DNA from: Gossypium raimondii
Lineage: Eukaryota; Streptophyta; Magnoliopsida; Malvales; Malvaceae
Length of the DNA: 64,000 bases
Assembly (NCBI RefSeq): GCF_025698545.1
Contig: NC_068575.1
Span: 61,079,980-61,143,979, forward strand
Direction of reading: 5' to 3'
A program made the position numbers and the translations under genes. The first letter of the stretch is position 1; every line of letters begins with the position of its first letter. Below are positions 13,372 to 25,740 of the stretch, piece after piece. The notes beneath the pieces are model-generated. The model searched no databases and was not told the DNA's origin. It was given only the letters and a program-made list of their open reading frames with translations.

Positions 13372-13830
13372 TAAAGGTGTCCATGGGTCAAGTTGGTCGG
13401 ACCTATGCATGATATTAACACACTTTATATTTGCCCAATCCCGGCCCAACTCGAGATATGAACTTAAAATTTTATCCAATTCTATTTTAAGCTCGCCTAT
13501 ATTATTTTTAAAAAAATTTAAAATAAATATTTTTATTATTTTATTTTAATATTTAATAATTTTTATATATAATCACTTTAACAATTTTTAATATTTTACA
13601 TCATAGTAGTAGTATTATATACTACTATATATTTAATTTTTATGTGTTATAAATTACATAATATATAAAAAAAATTATATAACATAAAACATTACTAACT
13701 TAAAAATGGGTCAAGCCGAGCTTGGGCCTTAAATGTTTAAGCCTGAACCCGACCTATATTTTAAACATACTTAATTTTTTTTATTGAAACCCATTTTTCA
13801 AACCTAATATTTTTACCTCAACATTCTCAA
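13372..13830 (+). mobile_element. hAT-like MITE family H, copy 2 (degenerate)
   Basis: Begins taaaggtgtccatgggtcaa, close to the TIR of the intact copy at 63459. It carries the family's sub-terminal words gcccaatcccggcccaactc, gggtcaagccgagcttgggc and agcctgaacccgacctat. The right terminus is not clear. Confidence 0.5.
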
Positions 13831-15918
13831 ATATGAAGTTAGTGTTAACCCCATCATCTAACAAGTCTAATTCCAGCACATCTCTCATCCCTTTTTTGGT
13901 GGGTTTTGCTTAGAAATTAAATTTATATTCTAATGATCATGTTAATCATCAATCACTAACCTCTCTCCATCCTTTATTTTTTTCTGAAAGAAAGTTCATC
14001 AACCAATTAAAGAACGGCAAAACCTATATGAGGTAATAGTTGAGTGATCCAATTAAGCTTGAATTAGGTGCCAATTCATGACTATATTGTCGACAACTAA
14101 CAAATGTACATCACTAATTATTCTCCATTTCCTCTCATTTGTTAGATCATAAAATACCCATGAACAATTTCTACAAAAAAATAAAAAAAAAACCCCATGA
14201 ACAATAAGATAAGATATTATATTGTAATTATTGTTATTGGCTATAGATTAATGGCACTTATACTATTCCTTTCTTTTCGTCTTCCAACAAAACAAAAAAA
14301 ATTGAAAAAAGTGCAATTAGTTTGTGTTAAATTGATAGTATGAGAACAATGCCTTTTGCTTTTGGTGATGCCATTAGGTTTTTAGCACTTATGAAAGCAA
14401 GCTTAGAGGAGTTGTTCATTGCATATATATACATGGAAAGTGATAAATAATAAATTGATTAATTAAATGAAAAATAAAAATAAAATGTGGGTGGGAATTG
14501 GGGATGGTTGGCAGTGATTTTGGTGTGAAGAAAGCCATGAGTAGTGGGTAGAGAATACTTACAACCACCCATCATTCCTCCTCAACTCATAAATGGGAGG
14601 ATAGTGCGTTTCAATGCACTCGAATTCATGTCCTCCTGTGTTGGCGATAATACCCATGTTAATTGAGTTAAGACTCAATTGACTATATTTTCATGTTTTA
14701 AATATTTGATTATATTATATCATGAATATGTTTATTAAAAAATTAATATGAATTTTAATTTTTTTGACATTATTATTGTTACAATAATCTAAAAGAAGTG
14801 ATTTTAAATAAACAAGCAATATAATTTAGATATTATTTCATGTCATTGTAAGATTGATCACTTGATGAAAGCTATAATGGATGGCTTTGATATTTGAGAT
14901 AAACTTTAAAGTAACATTCTCTTTTCCAAACTCTAATAATTCATAATATCATTTACTTTAAGAAATAATATTATAATATTAATATAATTGAGGGGTCTAT
15001 TTGCTTCCTCTTGATTAAGTGATTGTATACATACTCTTGGATGCCATTTAAAAATTGGGTTGAAATAATTTATCAATGAAACATCATCACCATTTTCTCT
15101 GGTTCTTTAAAAACATCGTTAGGAACGATGCTCATGGCAATCGAGTTAAGATTCAACCGGTAATAATAGTCTTAATCATGATGGTTTTTTTAATAAAAAA
15201 AGAAAAAGAAAAAGAAAAGGAAAACGGAGAAATCGATTAATGAAGTTTCCAGGTTGGTCACTTTGCTATTTGTAATTAACTACTTTTTATCTTTATTCCC
15301 ATGCAAAATAAAGAAAATTACTATTGGCAGATTCTTCTTGAAGAGGAACATTAAAAAAGAAAGAAAGAAAAAGAGTAGAATTGATTTTGATCCCAAAACG
15401 TGTTGACTCACCCTTGTTTTTGTTGTTTGTAAATTGAGTCGACAGCCTTTTTCTCATTGTTTTTATCAGTCAATTTATACAGTATGATTAACTCCAATTT
15501 CAAATGCTTTGATAACCTCAATTGTGGGTAGTAATTATGGATGGCTCTTTTACTGATGGGAAGATGTTGCAAATGTTAAAAATTCAAATATCAAATTTAG
15601 TTTGATTTTCATGAAAAACATTGGTTTGGTAGAAATCAACTTCAATTTTCTCCTCAATTATGTATTCAAAATCTTATAATATAAAATTCACATACCTAAT
15701 TCTATTGGTTGCATGTAAAGCAAACATAAAAGTTTTTCATGTAATGTAAAAGCAAATTACCAAGTAAAAACGACAGAATTGATGCCGTTTTCATTCATTT
15801 CCAAGTACGAATAAATTTTTAAAAAAAGAAGGGAAAAGGAAATGCCGTGTTTGAGAGAAGGAGAGTGCCGTGCAACTTTGTAATTACTCTTCATATTTAT
15901 GATTAAAAAAAAGGAATA
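13831..15918. other. A+T-rich intergenic DNA with SINE fragments
   Basis: No gene recognised. Apart from the SINE-like piece at 14598, a shorter related fragment lies near 15129-15165 (atggcaatcgagttaagatt). The 14500-14590 stretch is of mixed composition but unidentified. Confidence 0.45.
14598..14685 (-). mobile_element. tRNA-derived SINE-like copy 4 (truncated)
   Basis: Reverse-strand partial copy. It has aggatagtgcgtttcaatgc, cactcgaattcatgtcctcc (reverse of the B-box region) and aattgagttaagactcaatt (reverse of the family 5' end). Confidence 0.5.
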
Positions 15919-16172
15919 ATGCAATATTTTAGTCTTCCATTTTGGCAGTCATCTAATTTAGTCCCTATTTTTCTTTTATCTTGACAATTTTTTGATTTTG
16001 GTCTTTGCGTTGACATGGCACTTTGAGATTGCGACACAATATCGTAGTGTCATGTTATCACAGTAACCAAAATTGAAAATTATTGACAAGCTTCAAGATT
16101 AATGTGAAGCAAAATTAAATTCAAGGACTAAGTTGAAAATTTTTGTCAAGTTCAAAGGCTAAATATTGCTTT
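15919..16172. repeat. inverted-repeat element family R, copy 1
   Basis: gcaatattttagtcttccat at the left mirrors ttcaaaggctaaatattgct at the right. The centre has paired tgacatggcactttgagatt and cgtagtgtcatgttatcaca. The longer element at 52488 has the same plan and related central words. Confidence 0.5.
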
Positions 16173-16409
16173 ATAACTAAAAATACAAAATATCATGGTT
16201 TTGGAAACATAAAATTATTAAATAATTTTTTTTAAAAATATAACAATATTAAAAAAAACATAAAACACAATTTAACTTAATTGATTTACATCAATTCGCG
16301 GGTTAATCAATTCTCTCTTTTACTTCGGACTTCCTATCGATTCTTGATATAGTTTCAAAAAGTGTGCAAAATGCCAAAATGGGTAAGAATGGGGCATAAT
16401 TATAAAAAA

Positions 16410-16775
16410 GTTGAAATATACTATAGGTCTCCATACTCTTCATAAATTTGAAATTTAATCACTATATTTTTATTTTTAATAAGTTAATCCCTTTACTTTT
16501 CAAAATTAAAATTTAGGTCCAATTGCTAACATTTATTAATTTGTTTTTGCTAAATTGGTTGGCGAGACATTTTGAAAAAAAAAACTTACTTAGTAGCAAT
16601 GTAATTAAAAATTTGAGGTTGTAATAAACTTGGATTTAAGAAATAATTTTAATGATATTAATAGTTGGACTTAGATTTTAAAGTCTAAAAAGTACAGGGA
16701 CTAAGTTCCTAGAAATAAAAATACAAGGATTAAACTTTGAATTTAGGAAAAGTACAAACTTTATAAAAAAAAATG
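16410..16775. repeat. inverted-repeat element family S, copy 1
   Basis: The left part (actataggtctccatactct, then ttcataaatttgaaatttaa and aatttaggtccaattgctaa) is mirrored on the right (aatagttggacttagatttt, caaggattaaactttgaatt, aaaagtacaaactttataaa). No coding content. The element at 53893 has a similar design. Confidence 0.45.
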
Positions 16776-17035
16776 GTGAAATTAGAATTACAAAAATAGA
16801 TAAAAAAAAATAAATTCTATTTAATAGTAAATAATTGAAAATTTAAAAAGAGAGAGAGAGTCCTCGTGAAGAAAAGCCAAGCCACCCACGCGAAGAACAA
16901 AGAGGAAGCAAAGGTTAAGGCACCCCCCTCAAAAAAACAAACAAACAAAAGAAAGAAAGAGCAGAATAAGGCGTCTCTCTCTTGGACTGATTCTTTCCCA
17001 TCGCATCTCTTTTTCTCTCTTTTCCCCTTCTGCTA

Positions 17036-17047
17036 CCTATATATGGA
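17036..17047 (+). promoter_or_regulatory. candidate TATA box of the RING ligase gene
   Basis: ctatatatgg lies about 200 bp upstream of the start codon at 17243. A CT-rich stretch, common around plant transcription starts, precedes it. Position and sequence fit a TATA box; the start site itself is not visible. Confidence 0.45.
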
Positions 17048-17242
17048 AATCAACGTCCTAACATGCCCATGCCATGGGGCAAAAAAAGTAGGTCAAAAAC
17101 CATCTCCACCAACAAAGATGAAGCCATGAGAGAATTTTGGGTGATTTTGGGTTATCTTTCGCCTACTTGTTCTTTCAGTTTATTTATCCCTTCCTTCTTT
17201 TGATTGAATCCTAATCTTCTCCTAAGTTTGGTATCTGCTACA

Positions 17243-18464
17243 ATGGCCGTTCAAGCTCAATACCCTTCTAATGTTCTTCTTTTAAACAGGTTCATCTTGG
17301 CCTCTCCCTAGTTCTCTGTTTCTTTCTTTGCTTGCTTATTATTTCTGGTCTAATTTTGTTTTGGGGTTATGTATTTGCAGAAGTGGACAAGAGGGGAATG
17401 AGTTTCCATTGCAGCAACAAGCAGGAGGAGTTTTTCTCGATCAATCCCATTCTCATATGTTGTTAAACAATAATAATAATAATCCACGCAAAAGAGGAAG
17501 AGAAGTTGCAGGGGCGGCAATAACAGCGCCGATCAATTCATATTCCATGCAGACTCAACCGCCTCAGCTGATCGAGCTTTCTCAACTCCACCACCCAAAT
17601 GTAGTCTCCACCGGCCTCCGCTTATCTTTTGGCGATCAACAACAAAAGTTACAGCAACATCAAAATCAGAACCAAAATCAAAGCTATCGGCAACAACAAC
17701 AACAGCAACAAAATCTTGTTTCAAATTCCTCTGTTTTTGCATCCGATGATCTGGTCACTCAAATCAAACGCCAGAGAGACGAATTAGACCATTTTCTTCA
17801 AGCCCAGGTATTGGGTTTTCTCTTTTTCTAAATCGGGTTTTGGTCAATTTTTTTAGTTTTGGGGAAAATGTTGATGTATATTTGGGTTGTTTTTTGTTAT
17901 TTACTGAAGGGCGAGGAATTACGACGTACTTTAGCGGAGAAAAGGCATAGGCATTACCGTGCGCTACTAGAGGCAGCGGAGGAATCGGTAGCGAGGAGGT
18001 TTAGAGAAAAAGAAGCGGAAGTGGAGAAAGCAAAGCGCCGGAACGTGGAGTTAGAGGCACGTGCGGCGCAACTTGGCGCGGAGGTACAGGTTTGGCAGGC
18101 GAAAGCCAAGGCACAAGAGGTGACGGCGGCTTCGTTACAAGCGCAGCTCCAACAGGCCATAATGAACGGAGGAGCTGGTTTGACGCAGCAAGATAGCAGG
18201 AGAGGTGGGGAAGAATGGCGGAAGTGCGCCGGCGGGGAATCAGAGGCGCAGGCGGAGGACGCCGAGTCGGCTTACGTGGACCCGGAACGTGTCGTAGCAG
18301 CTGCTTCTGGCCCATGTTGCAAAGCGTGTAGGACACGTGTCGCGGCGGTGGTGCTGCTGCCTTGTCGGCATCTTTGCTTGTGTACGGAGTGTGACCGAGT
18401 GGCTCAAGCTTGCCCGCTTTGCCTCACCCTCAGGAATTCTAGCGTCGAGGTTTTTCTTTCTTGA
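17243..18464 (+). CDS. BOI-related RING-type E3 ubiquitin ligase
   Basis: Three exons, 17243-17289, 17381-17807 and 17910-18464. Both introns are GT-AG and the joined frame gives 342 aa. The protein begins MAVQAQYPSNVLLLNR and is Asn/Gln-rich to about residue 130, with a poly-Q run encoded near 17692-17710. It continues with an Arg/Glu/Ala-rich coiled coil (about 140-245). It ends in a RING at about 295-330 with CKAC, CRHLC, CTEC and CPLC zinc ligands, and the C-terminus is SSVEVFLS. This layout (variable N-terminus, coiled coil, C-terminal C3HC4 RING) is that of the Arabidopsis BOI/BRG family. Those enzymes ubiquitinate target proteins and limit cell death, and they act in GA/DELLA and stress signalling. 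The exact paralogue is not determined. Exon 3 is much more G+C-rich than its surroundings. Antisense frames at 17533-17742 and 17954-18336 are shadows of it. Confidence 0.93.
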
Positions 18465-20183
18465 AAATTAAAAAAAAAAAAAATCTTAAAATAATAAAAT
18501 TAACGTTTCACTCTTTTTATTTTTGGTCTAATATTATGGTTGTTTTTAACTTTTATTTTTTAATTTTTACTCGATTCCCCCTCTTGGAGGTAATGTACAT
18601 GGCCACTTGGGCAGTGGCATCGTTTTTTTAGATTTTAATTAATAAATAAAATTCTTTTATTTGATAAATCCTTTGATGTTAATTATTTTTATTATTTTAC
18701 ATTATTCACTTGCCCTCTCCAATGTGATAAATTGCAAAAATGCGATAGGTATATTAAAATTATCCTACTTAACTAAGTTTTTGTTTTTAATTAAAATAAT
18801 TAATTAAACTTTTTATTAACGATTTTCGTCACTGTCAATTAAATACTAACACATTATAATTTCTAATTTAATAAAATATTTTTGCATAAAATTATTAAAT
18901 ACATATTGAAAAACATGAAAATTGATATCAACTTATAAAAATCTAGTAAAATTATAGTTTTTTCTATAAAAGTAATAAAGCATATTTAAAATTTTATAAA
19001 AAATTATTAAAATTCTATAAAAATAATAAACAATAAAAAGTTAATAAAATTTATTAAAATCATAAAAACTTGAACTGGACCGGATCAGATCAGTCAGTTG
19101 GGCTAATTAGATCGAAATCGACAATGGTATCAATCCGAAGAATTAAATTTGACTAAAATTTGAAGATCGAGGATTAAAGTGATCTAAAAAATAAAATAAA
19201 AATAAGTAAGGATTAGAGTACATTAAAATAACAATTTACCCATATAGTTTGTTTAGAGTTGGAGAAGAGGGAAACATGGTATTGAAAACTTCATGGATTT
19301 GTATACCATATGTATGATATATAATCTGTTGAAAGAGTTAGTGAAAGAAAAGAAATAAATACCCCATACTTTTAATCTTCGAGTTTTATTTTCACCTATG
19401 CCCAATTTACAGAATGGATGTATCTTTAACACTAAGAAAATTTCAAACATTTGCTTTTGGTAAGCCTTGATGTTCATTATAGCATATAAGAGTTGAATTG
19501 GCAACTTGGGCACCACTTCTTTGTGGTAACATGCTCCCCCAACAATGGCCTCTAAATTGTAGAATAGGAAATCAAACCTTTCTGGTTTCTTTAGGTAATC
19601 TCAGACATTCAAGAGAGACAAAACTTCGACTAGAGACAATATCAACCTGTTAAAGTTTCTATCGTTTTCAAGCAACCGAACTTCTTCAATACTGAAAGAT
19701 ACAAATAGATAAATGTGAAATGTGATTCATTTGCACTGAATTCAAAATCTGTGGAACAAAACTGATGAGAACAGTGAGAGTCAATAATTTGGTTTGTGTA
19801 GAAAAGTAAACCTAAGACTTTGTTGGTTTGAATATAATATGGGTGCTTTGTTATAGATTAGATCACAATTTACACTTCAAATTATTCTGCAACCTTTTTA
19901 ACAGTTCCTTAAGCTTGTACCTTAAGCTGGAATCTGATTATCATCACATGCCCATCACGTTGCATTGTCCTTCCCACTTCCCTCGATTATCATGGATTAT
20001 TTCTACTTTGGTTCATGAAACTGGTTCATATTTTACTTTTCATCATACATGTTTATCACCATAAATATGATGCGAATAAAAATTATATTTGTTACCCTTA
20101 TTTTAGTGAGATTTTGTATCGATTAAAGCTATAATTAGCTCTCATATAGGTCAACCTTGTAAATGGCAAACTAAAACAAATAT
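18465..20183. other. 3' flank of the RING gene and A+T-rich intergenic DNA
   Basis: The first 100-200 bp probably include the 3' untranslated region. Beyond that I recognise no gene. Short frames at 19253-19516 (-) and 19828-20064 (+) have no domain. Confidence 0.45.
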
Positions 20184-20721
20184 GGGTAAATTTAACCTAG
20201 GGTCATTAAACTATTAGTAACTTTATGTTCTGGTCACTCAACTTCACAAAGTTATAAAATGATCACGGAATTATTCGAAAGTTTTCATTAAGTCATCAGA
20301 CTATTCAAAAGTTTTCATTTAAGTCATTGGGCTATTAAGTTTTTCTTTTCTTTTCTTAAGGTCTGATTATCGAGCTCCAAGCGACAATTCAACAATTGGT
20401 ACGGTGAATCGGTACCCATCAACAAGTAGAAGAATATATCTTAGATCCAAGTCGATTTGACGGTCACTGTCGAGATTGGAGAAAAAAGATGTTTGGATTT
20501 TGATTCGTAGATTCATGAAATTCAAAGTTGTTTTATGAAAAAATTGAAATGTAGAAAAGAAAGGGAAGAAGAGCTTTCGATTGGTGTAGGCAGTGCGAAT
20601 AGAGAAAACCATTAATTGAATTTTTTTTGAATAATTTAGTGACCATTTTGTAACTTTTTGAAATTAAGTGATCAAAACGTAAACTTACTAATATTTTAGT
20701 GACCTTAGGTGCAATTTACCC
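20184..20721 (-). mobile_element. TIR element family T, copy 3 (inverted)
   Basis: The ends gggtaaatttaacctagggt and taggtgcaatttaccc are inverted repeats. The interior is the reverse complement of the other copies: gagctccaagcgacaattca (20368) answers cgcttggagctcgttgg at 4260, and agagctttcgattggtgtag answers the aatcgaaagctttct block near 4060. A minus-strand frame inside it (20367-20612) is not a gene. Confidence 0.7.
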
Positions 20722-21468
20722 TTTTTTAACCAGTAGACTGTTTTTAAGTGTAATGAAATCAAACAGACAACATCTGAGAAGCCAAGGCTGTCAAAATGGG
20801 GAGCAACGGAAGAGGACAAGAAAGTACATATATTTATAAGAGCAGTGCCCCATGTTCCCATCCCATGAATTGCTCTCCATTGCCTCCCTTTAAAAGACCT
20901 CGAAGTGCCCGGACAATGTACCGACAGATGGTCTTCTTACAAATTTTCACAAGGACCAAAAAATTAAAATACCATAAAAAAAATAGTGTGAGATTCATGG
21001 TTATGATGGATTGGAACAGCCATAACCCTACAAAATGACTTGAAACATATCGAGAGAGGGAAATGGAACAGCCTATCTTGATTCTTTCCCATTAAAATCC
21101 AATGTTATACGAAGCCAAGTTGCCACAGCTAATACAGGGACATGAAAGATCAATCCGATCCATATATCTTTTTTGGTCCACATTTTATGGCTAAGATGCA
21201 TGCATTGCTTTAAGTACAGACTTTGGCCTTTTCTTTCATTTTTCGATGAGTTTTTGAGTAAGATTCATGGGTTCAAGTGCATGAACTTTCTCTGGTATCT
21301 CACAAATAAGTAAAAACCCATTTGGGGGGGGGGGGTTAGTGGGTCATTGCTTCTTCGTGTTTGGATGTATTTGGATGTATGGGGTGATGGTGTATAGCTA
21401 GTTTATGGTTGCATTGGGTGCCCATTCCTAGCTTAATTTTTTCTAGTAGAGTCCGCCATATTCTTTTT
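20722..21468. other. intergenic DNA with an uninterrupted G run
   Basis: Mixed-composition sequence without a recognisable gene. A run of nine or more G lies near 21327-21337. The frame 20796-21038 has no domain. Confidence 0.4.
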
Positions 21469-21885
21469 GGGTAAACTATATCTAATGTCACTAAATTATT
21501 AGTAAATTTATATTTTGATCACTTAATTTCAAAAAGCTATAAAATAGTCACTGACTTATTTGAAAATTTTCATATAAATTATAAGGTTGCTAAAATCATT
21601 GTTATATGGCTTTCTATGTTTGCATCACCTGCACTAATTAAAAGCTCTTCTTCCCCTTCTCTTATTCAAGTTTTTTTCATGAACCAATTTTAGACGTCAC
21701 GAATTTGTGAACCAAAATTTAAACAACTTTCTTCTTCAATATCTGACATAGACTACCAAATTGACTTGAATATATATTCTTTTACTTGTTAATAGGTACT
21801 AATCCATTGTATTGATCATCGAATTGTTACTTAAAACTTACTAATCGAACTTTAAAAAAGGTTTAACAATCTAATGACTTAGATT
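21469..21885 (+). mobile_element. TIR element family T, copy 4 (3'-truncated)
   Basis: Begins gggtaaactatatctaatgt and follows the family order: attagtaaatttatattttg, cactaattaaaagctcttct, gacgtcacgaatttgtgaac and aatctaatgacttag. The right TIR and its sub-terminal block are missing, so the copy is truncated near 21885. Confidence 0.65.
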
Positions 21886-22624
21886 TACCTTTCTTTTCCT
21901 TAATTGCAGGTTGAAGCCATCAAATCACCCTTGTGCTTCGGTAAAGACCATACAAGTGTTGGTTTGATCGATGATTTTAGGGTTTAGGTTTTGAAGCCCA
22001 ATCTTTAAAGCCACCTATGAAATTTATACTTGGGTTTCTTTGAACAACTCAATTACAATAATTTGTGGAATTGAGTAAATATCAAAATTATACTATGATT
22101 AAATATTTTATACTTTACTTTTATTTAATATTTCATAACAATAAAAGTGTAGCATATGATATGGTATGGGAGGGCCTAATTAATGTTGCAAAAGGTTGTA
22201 GCATGTCATTAAAGTTAATCAACAGAAATGATTCCACTTTCTTCTTCTTCTTCTTCTTTTAAATAAAAATGGAGATTGTCAATCCAAATCAAAGTTGTGT
22301 CATCAGAATCAAATTCCACTTTAAATGTGCTCAAAACAAGGTTTAATTTTAACAGTTTCCATCTTGCACTATTTTTAATTCATTCCATGTGTTAGGTTTG
22401 CTCATCAATCTTATTGTTTGATAACAATGTGATCTTGTCATAGTTAATAATTAATCTGATAAAATCTAATATATTAAATCATAATTTATAATGTTTATAT
22501 GTATTCATTTAATCACCTTGTATCTTTGGATCAATTTTTTATTAGATCAGTGATGCACAAATTTTAACTGATTTGTTTCAGAATAAGTTGATTATTAACA
22601 TTACTATCATTATATTAGATCTAC
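21886..22624. other. A+T-rich intergenic DNA
   Basis: No gene recognised. A short CTT microsatellite sits near 22238-22258. Confidence 0.4.
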
Positions 22625-23030
22625 ACTTGATCATGGGCCGAGTCACTCATTTAGGTCTGAAGGCACGCCTAAAAGGTGAGAGGATTTGGGCAAAAATATA
22701 TATCAAAAAATAGACCTGGACACAAAAATAAAGCCCGTTTTCTAAATAGACCGAACCGGCTCGAAACACATGCCTGTACTTTTTCTTTTTGTAATTTCAA
22801 TTTCTTGGAAAACATATTTTTAGTCTATTTAATGTACCATATTTTTAAAATTTATTTTTATATATAAAAAAACAATTATTGCCATTGGATTGGATCGAAC
22901 TCAGATTTATCATTTTTAATATAACCTGAGTTTAAACAAAATTTAAGGCTAATTTTTCGGGCTAAACCCGAATCTAAAAAGCATGCTTAAAATTCTACAT
23001 TGACCTGATCCAGACTATGATAAGGTTTAA
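22625..23030 (+). mobile_element. hAT-like MITE family H, copy 3 (degenerate)
   Basis: Carries the family words in order: gatcatgggccgagtcactc, gaggatttgggcaaaaatat, aataaagcccgttttctaaa, gaccgaaccggctcg, an A+T-rich core, then tttttcgggctaaacccgaa. They correspond to gatcatgagttgggttactc, ggttcgggtaaaaatatagg and gaggctcgtttagaaaacgg in the intact copy at 63459. The termini are degraded. Confidence 0.5.
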
Positions 23031-23319
23031 CCATATCTTGTCACCTGTAAAAATCCAAATACAATCCAAATAAAACAATTATTTTTAAAAAAAATAATAT
23101 GAGTAGGTTTAAAATGAGTTTGAGTTAGTCTTTTGTAAATATGGATGGGTTTGAGTAAAATTTTTAATCCATATTTCAAGCCAAGCTAGACTTGCAAAAA
23201 ACATAAATTATGTTAATATTATGCTTAGTTCCGCTGATTGGGACTTATTCTTGCGCAAAGTTTATTAACATTCCAATAAAGTGGGACTTTGTGGACATCG
23301 GACATTAATTGTTAAAGAA
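23031..23319. other. A+T-rich intergenic DNA
   Basis: No gene or clear element recognised between the degenerate MITE and the duplicated block that begins at about 23320. Confidence 0.4.
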
Positions 23320-24365
23320 GAATTAAAGGGTAGAACTGGAAAGATTATAGAACAAACATCAAAGGGAGCAAAATGATGCTACTTTTCAATTAACTCCAGT
23401 TTAACTAAACGGTGCCATTGTTCTTAATGAAAGAACATATGTTTAACCCTAAAACCTATTCGGGTTGGGCTTACCATTTGTGAGGTCCAGTGTGTGTAAG
23501 AGCTAGATAGGCAGAGTCTTATTTTTAGCAAGTTATTGGGCCTGACCTTTTGGAACATATGGTGTGGATGCCTACTGACTTCACAATTCTCACACCATCT
23601 ACGTTACCTTTTGTTCTCTAGTTTACGTTCACTGTAAATCAAACTATTAAAATGTTTCTTTCATCACCAAATCAACAAAACATTAATAATTTTATTTATC
23701 AAATTTGGTAAAGCTTAAAGTCAAGGTTATATACAAGGAGGAGACAATAAAGAGATAATAGTGAACTCTTACGGGGTGGAGAGACATAAATGGAGGAGAT
23801 GAGAGAAAAATAATAATAGAGAGCTTCTATGGTGAGAGAAGGGAATCCCAAAAAATCCCGTGCCCTAATCCAATATATATATATATATATATAGGTATCC
23901 TTGGTGGGACTAGCATTGTGACTAAAATATTCATGTATATATATATTGAGTTCAAGGAAATCATTTTATTTCCTTTCATGCATGTTTATTATAATCTTGA
24001 AATGATTTATATTTAATTCAAGTTCGAATTTTGATACTAAGTCCACTGTTTAAAATCTTTGATTCTCTCATTTTTATGTTAAAAACAGGCAAAAATTAAA
24101 AAAGAAGAGAGGAATTACTTTGTGCCTCTCCATCAAGAATATATATGAGGTTTATTTTTATCCATAAAACTCAAGTCAAAGACAAAACTAATAACACTTG
24201 AATTTTTTAGTCTATCCAAATGACTTATTGTTATACAACACACGACATAAGCTCAATATATTGACAAATAATAACTGGCAGCAAGTCAAGCCCCAAGCAA
24301 TAGCTCTCATTATCTTCCCCATGCTTCCTTGGGCCCCAAGTTAACCCCCAAAAGTATCCCTTTTC
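23320..24365 (+). repeat. duplicated block A, upstream of the FLZ gene
   Basis: Three segments recur in the same order downstream of the FLZ gene. agattatagaacaaacatca (23339) matches agattatagaacaaacttca (25633). The block tcattttatttcctttcatg followed by ttataatcttgaaatgattt (about 23961-24010) matches 29365-29420. gcttccttgggccccaagtt followed by acccccaaaagt (24324-24355) matches gcttccttggaccctaagtt and gcccccaaaagt (29611-29642). Divergence between copies is noticeable. An AT microsatellite lies at about 23873-23893. Confidence 0.65.
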
Positions 24366-24735
24366 CCTCTCTCTCACTATTTCTTCTGTTGTTTTTATCT
24401 TCTCCATTTAATCGTTACTTTGCTCAACTATCTTTCATTTTCCTTGAGTATCTTTCAAATTTTGGATAATAAATTATTAACAACTTTAGATTTGGATAAT
24501 AAATAATATAATCCAAAAAAATTTCCCAATAAATATAGCAAATCCAATTATGTTAATCACGAATCTAACCCTTGTTAATTGCACAAATATTACATGGTGT
24601 CAAATCTTAAACCCATGGATTTGGTGTCACGAAAACCTGCCGTTGCTTCAGTCTTTTATTTTTCCCTATGAAATCTACCCCTGATTTCATTAAATCCCCA
24701 TCTTCTTCTCTTCACTGTTGTCTATCTCACCAGAT

Positions 24736-25259
24736 ATGGAAGCTGGAGATTCAAGAAACCATTTCCAAAGCAACAAACAAAATGGGTTTTTCTCTAGGTT
24801 TCTTTGTTACACAAGGAATAGTGGTAGTAATGGCAGTAACAATAGTTCTAGTAATGTTTCTTCTTCTTCAAGGTGTCGCAGTACCAGGTTTTATGATACT
24901 AGAATAAGAACGTCAATCCCATTTCTTGGATGCTTGCTTTCTTTGCAAGAAACCTCTTACGAGTAACACAGACCATCTACATGTATAGGCTCGTATGATG
25001 TTTTCTTTTAATGTTTATATCGACAAGGAAACCTGCATTTGGTTGTTGATTGTATGATATATGTATGTGCAGAAGGGACACCCCATTCTGTAGTGAAGTG
25101 TGCAGATATAAACAAATAGTGATAGATGAACTTAATGAAAAGTTGAAATTTCCAGTCACTGTAAAAGCTTTGAGAAACAAGGACCAAATGGAATCTACAT
25201 CTAATAAGGCCAAATCTCATGGTTACCCTTTCCATATAAGCACTACTGCAGCTGCCTAA
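24736..25259 (+). pseudogene. FCS-like zinc finger (FLZ/DUF581) gene, disrupted
   Basis: FLZ proteins are small plant zinc-finger proteins that bind SnRK1 kinase. Here the N-terminus (MEAGDSRNHF from 24736, Ser/Asn-rich, to RSTRFYDTR) is in one frame. The first half of the zinc finger (HFLDACFLCKKPLTSNTD, from 24920) is in the next frame. The last residues before the intron (IYMYR, from 24975) are in the third. Both shifts look like one extra C, near 24918-24920 and 24973-24974. The conserved intron then starts with GC instead of GT at 24989 and ends in CAG at 25072. Exon 2 (25073-25259) is intact and encodes the rest of the finger (DTPFCSEVCR) and the family's C-terminal tail ending in Ala-Ala-Ala. 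As written it cannot make a full protein, so I call it a pseudogene. Base-call errors could mimic this. Confidence 0.75.
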
Positions 25260-25614
25260 ATGTCAAAGGGAGGAAGAAGAAGAAGATGATGTCCATTTTT
25301 GGTTTAAGAAACGTATGTGTTATAGATTTTTTTTTTAACTGTAAATGTGTTGTATATAGCACATATGAGAATGTGACATAGCCTGTATCTATTTTATCAT
25401 GCAATTTGATGTGGATCTTAGATTAGATTATTATTATTTTATTTTTATACTGTTCTTTGTTTATTTCTGCATTGGATTCTTTTGTTCTATTTTCAGTATC
25501 AGTAATGTTAAATGAGAAAATGGCATAATTGAATTTTACATAAAAAAGCTGTTCTCTTCTGTTTGATTTACATTTCATTGTTGGAACTTTTTCCTGCCAT
25601 TTATACTTGTTTTA
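25260..25614. other. 3' flank of the FLZ locus
   Basis: A+T-rich sequence that probably contains the old 3' untranslated region. No other feature is seen. Confidence 0.4.
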
Positions 25615-25740
25615 ATTAAAGGGCAGAACTAGAGAGATTATAGAACAAACTTCAAATTGAGCTATAAAGGATGTTGATCTTCAATGAACCCCAGTTTAAC
25701 TAACCAGTGTTTGGTTGTATTGTTTTTAATTGATACGGAC
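25615..25740 (+). repeat. duplicated block B, proximal part
   Basis: Matches block A: agattatagaacaaacttca and accccagtttaactaacc here, against agattatagaacaaacatca and actccagtttaactaaac at 23339-23420. The rest of block B continues beyond the foldback element, at about 29345-29720. Confidence 0.65.

Noticed and set aside
16866..17129. 87-codon frame just upstream of the RING ligase
   Set aside because: It spans the candidate TATA box and CT-rich leader, is Lys/Ser-rich without a domain, and is not joined to the gene.
17954..18336. Antisense frames opposite RING ligase exon 3
   Set aside because: Shadows of a G+C-rich coding exon; no family similarity.
20780..20900. Possible microRNA hairpin in mixed-composition DNA
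   Set aside because: No convincing stem pairing and no known mature sequence recognised by eye.
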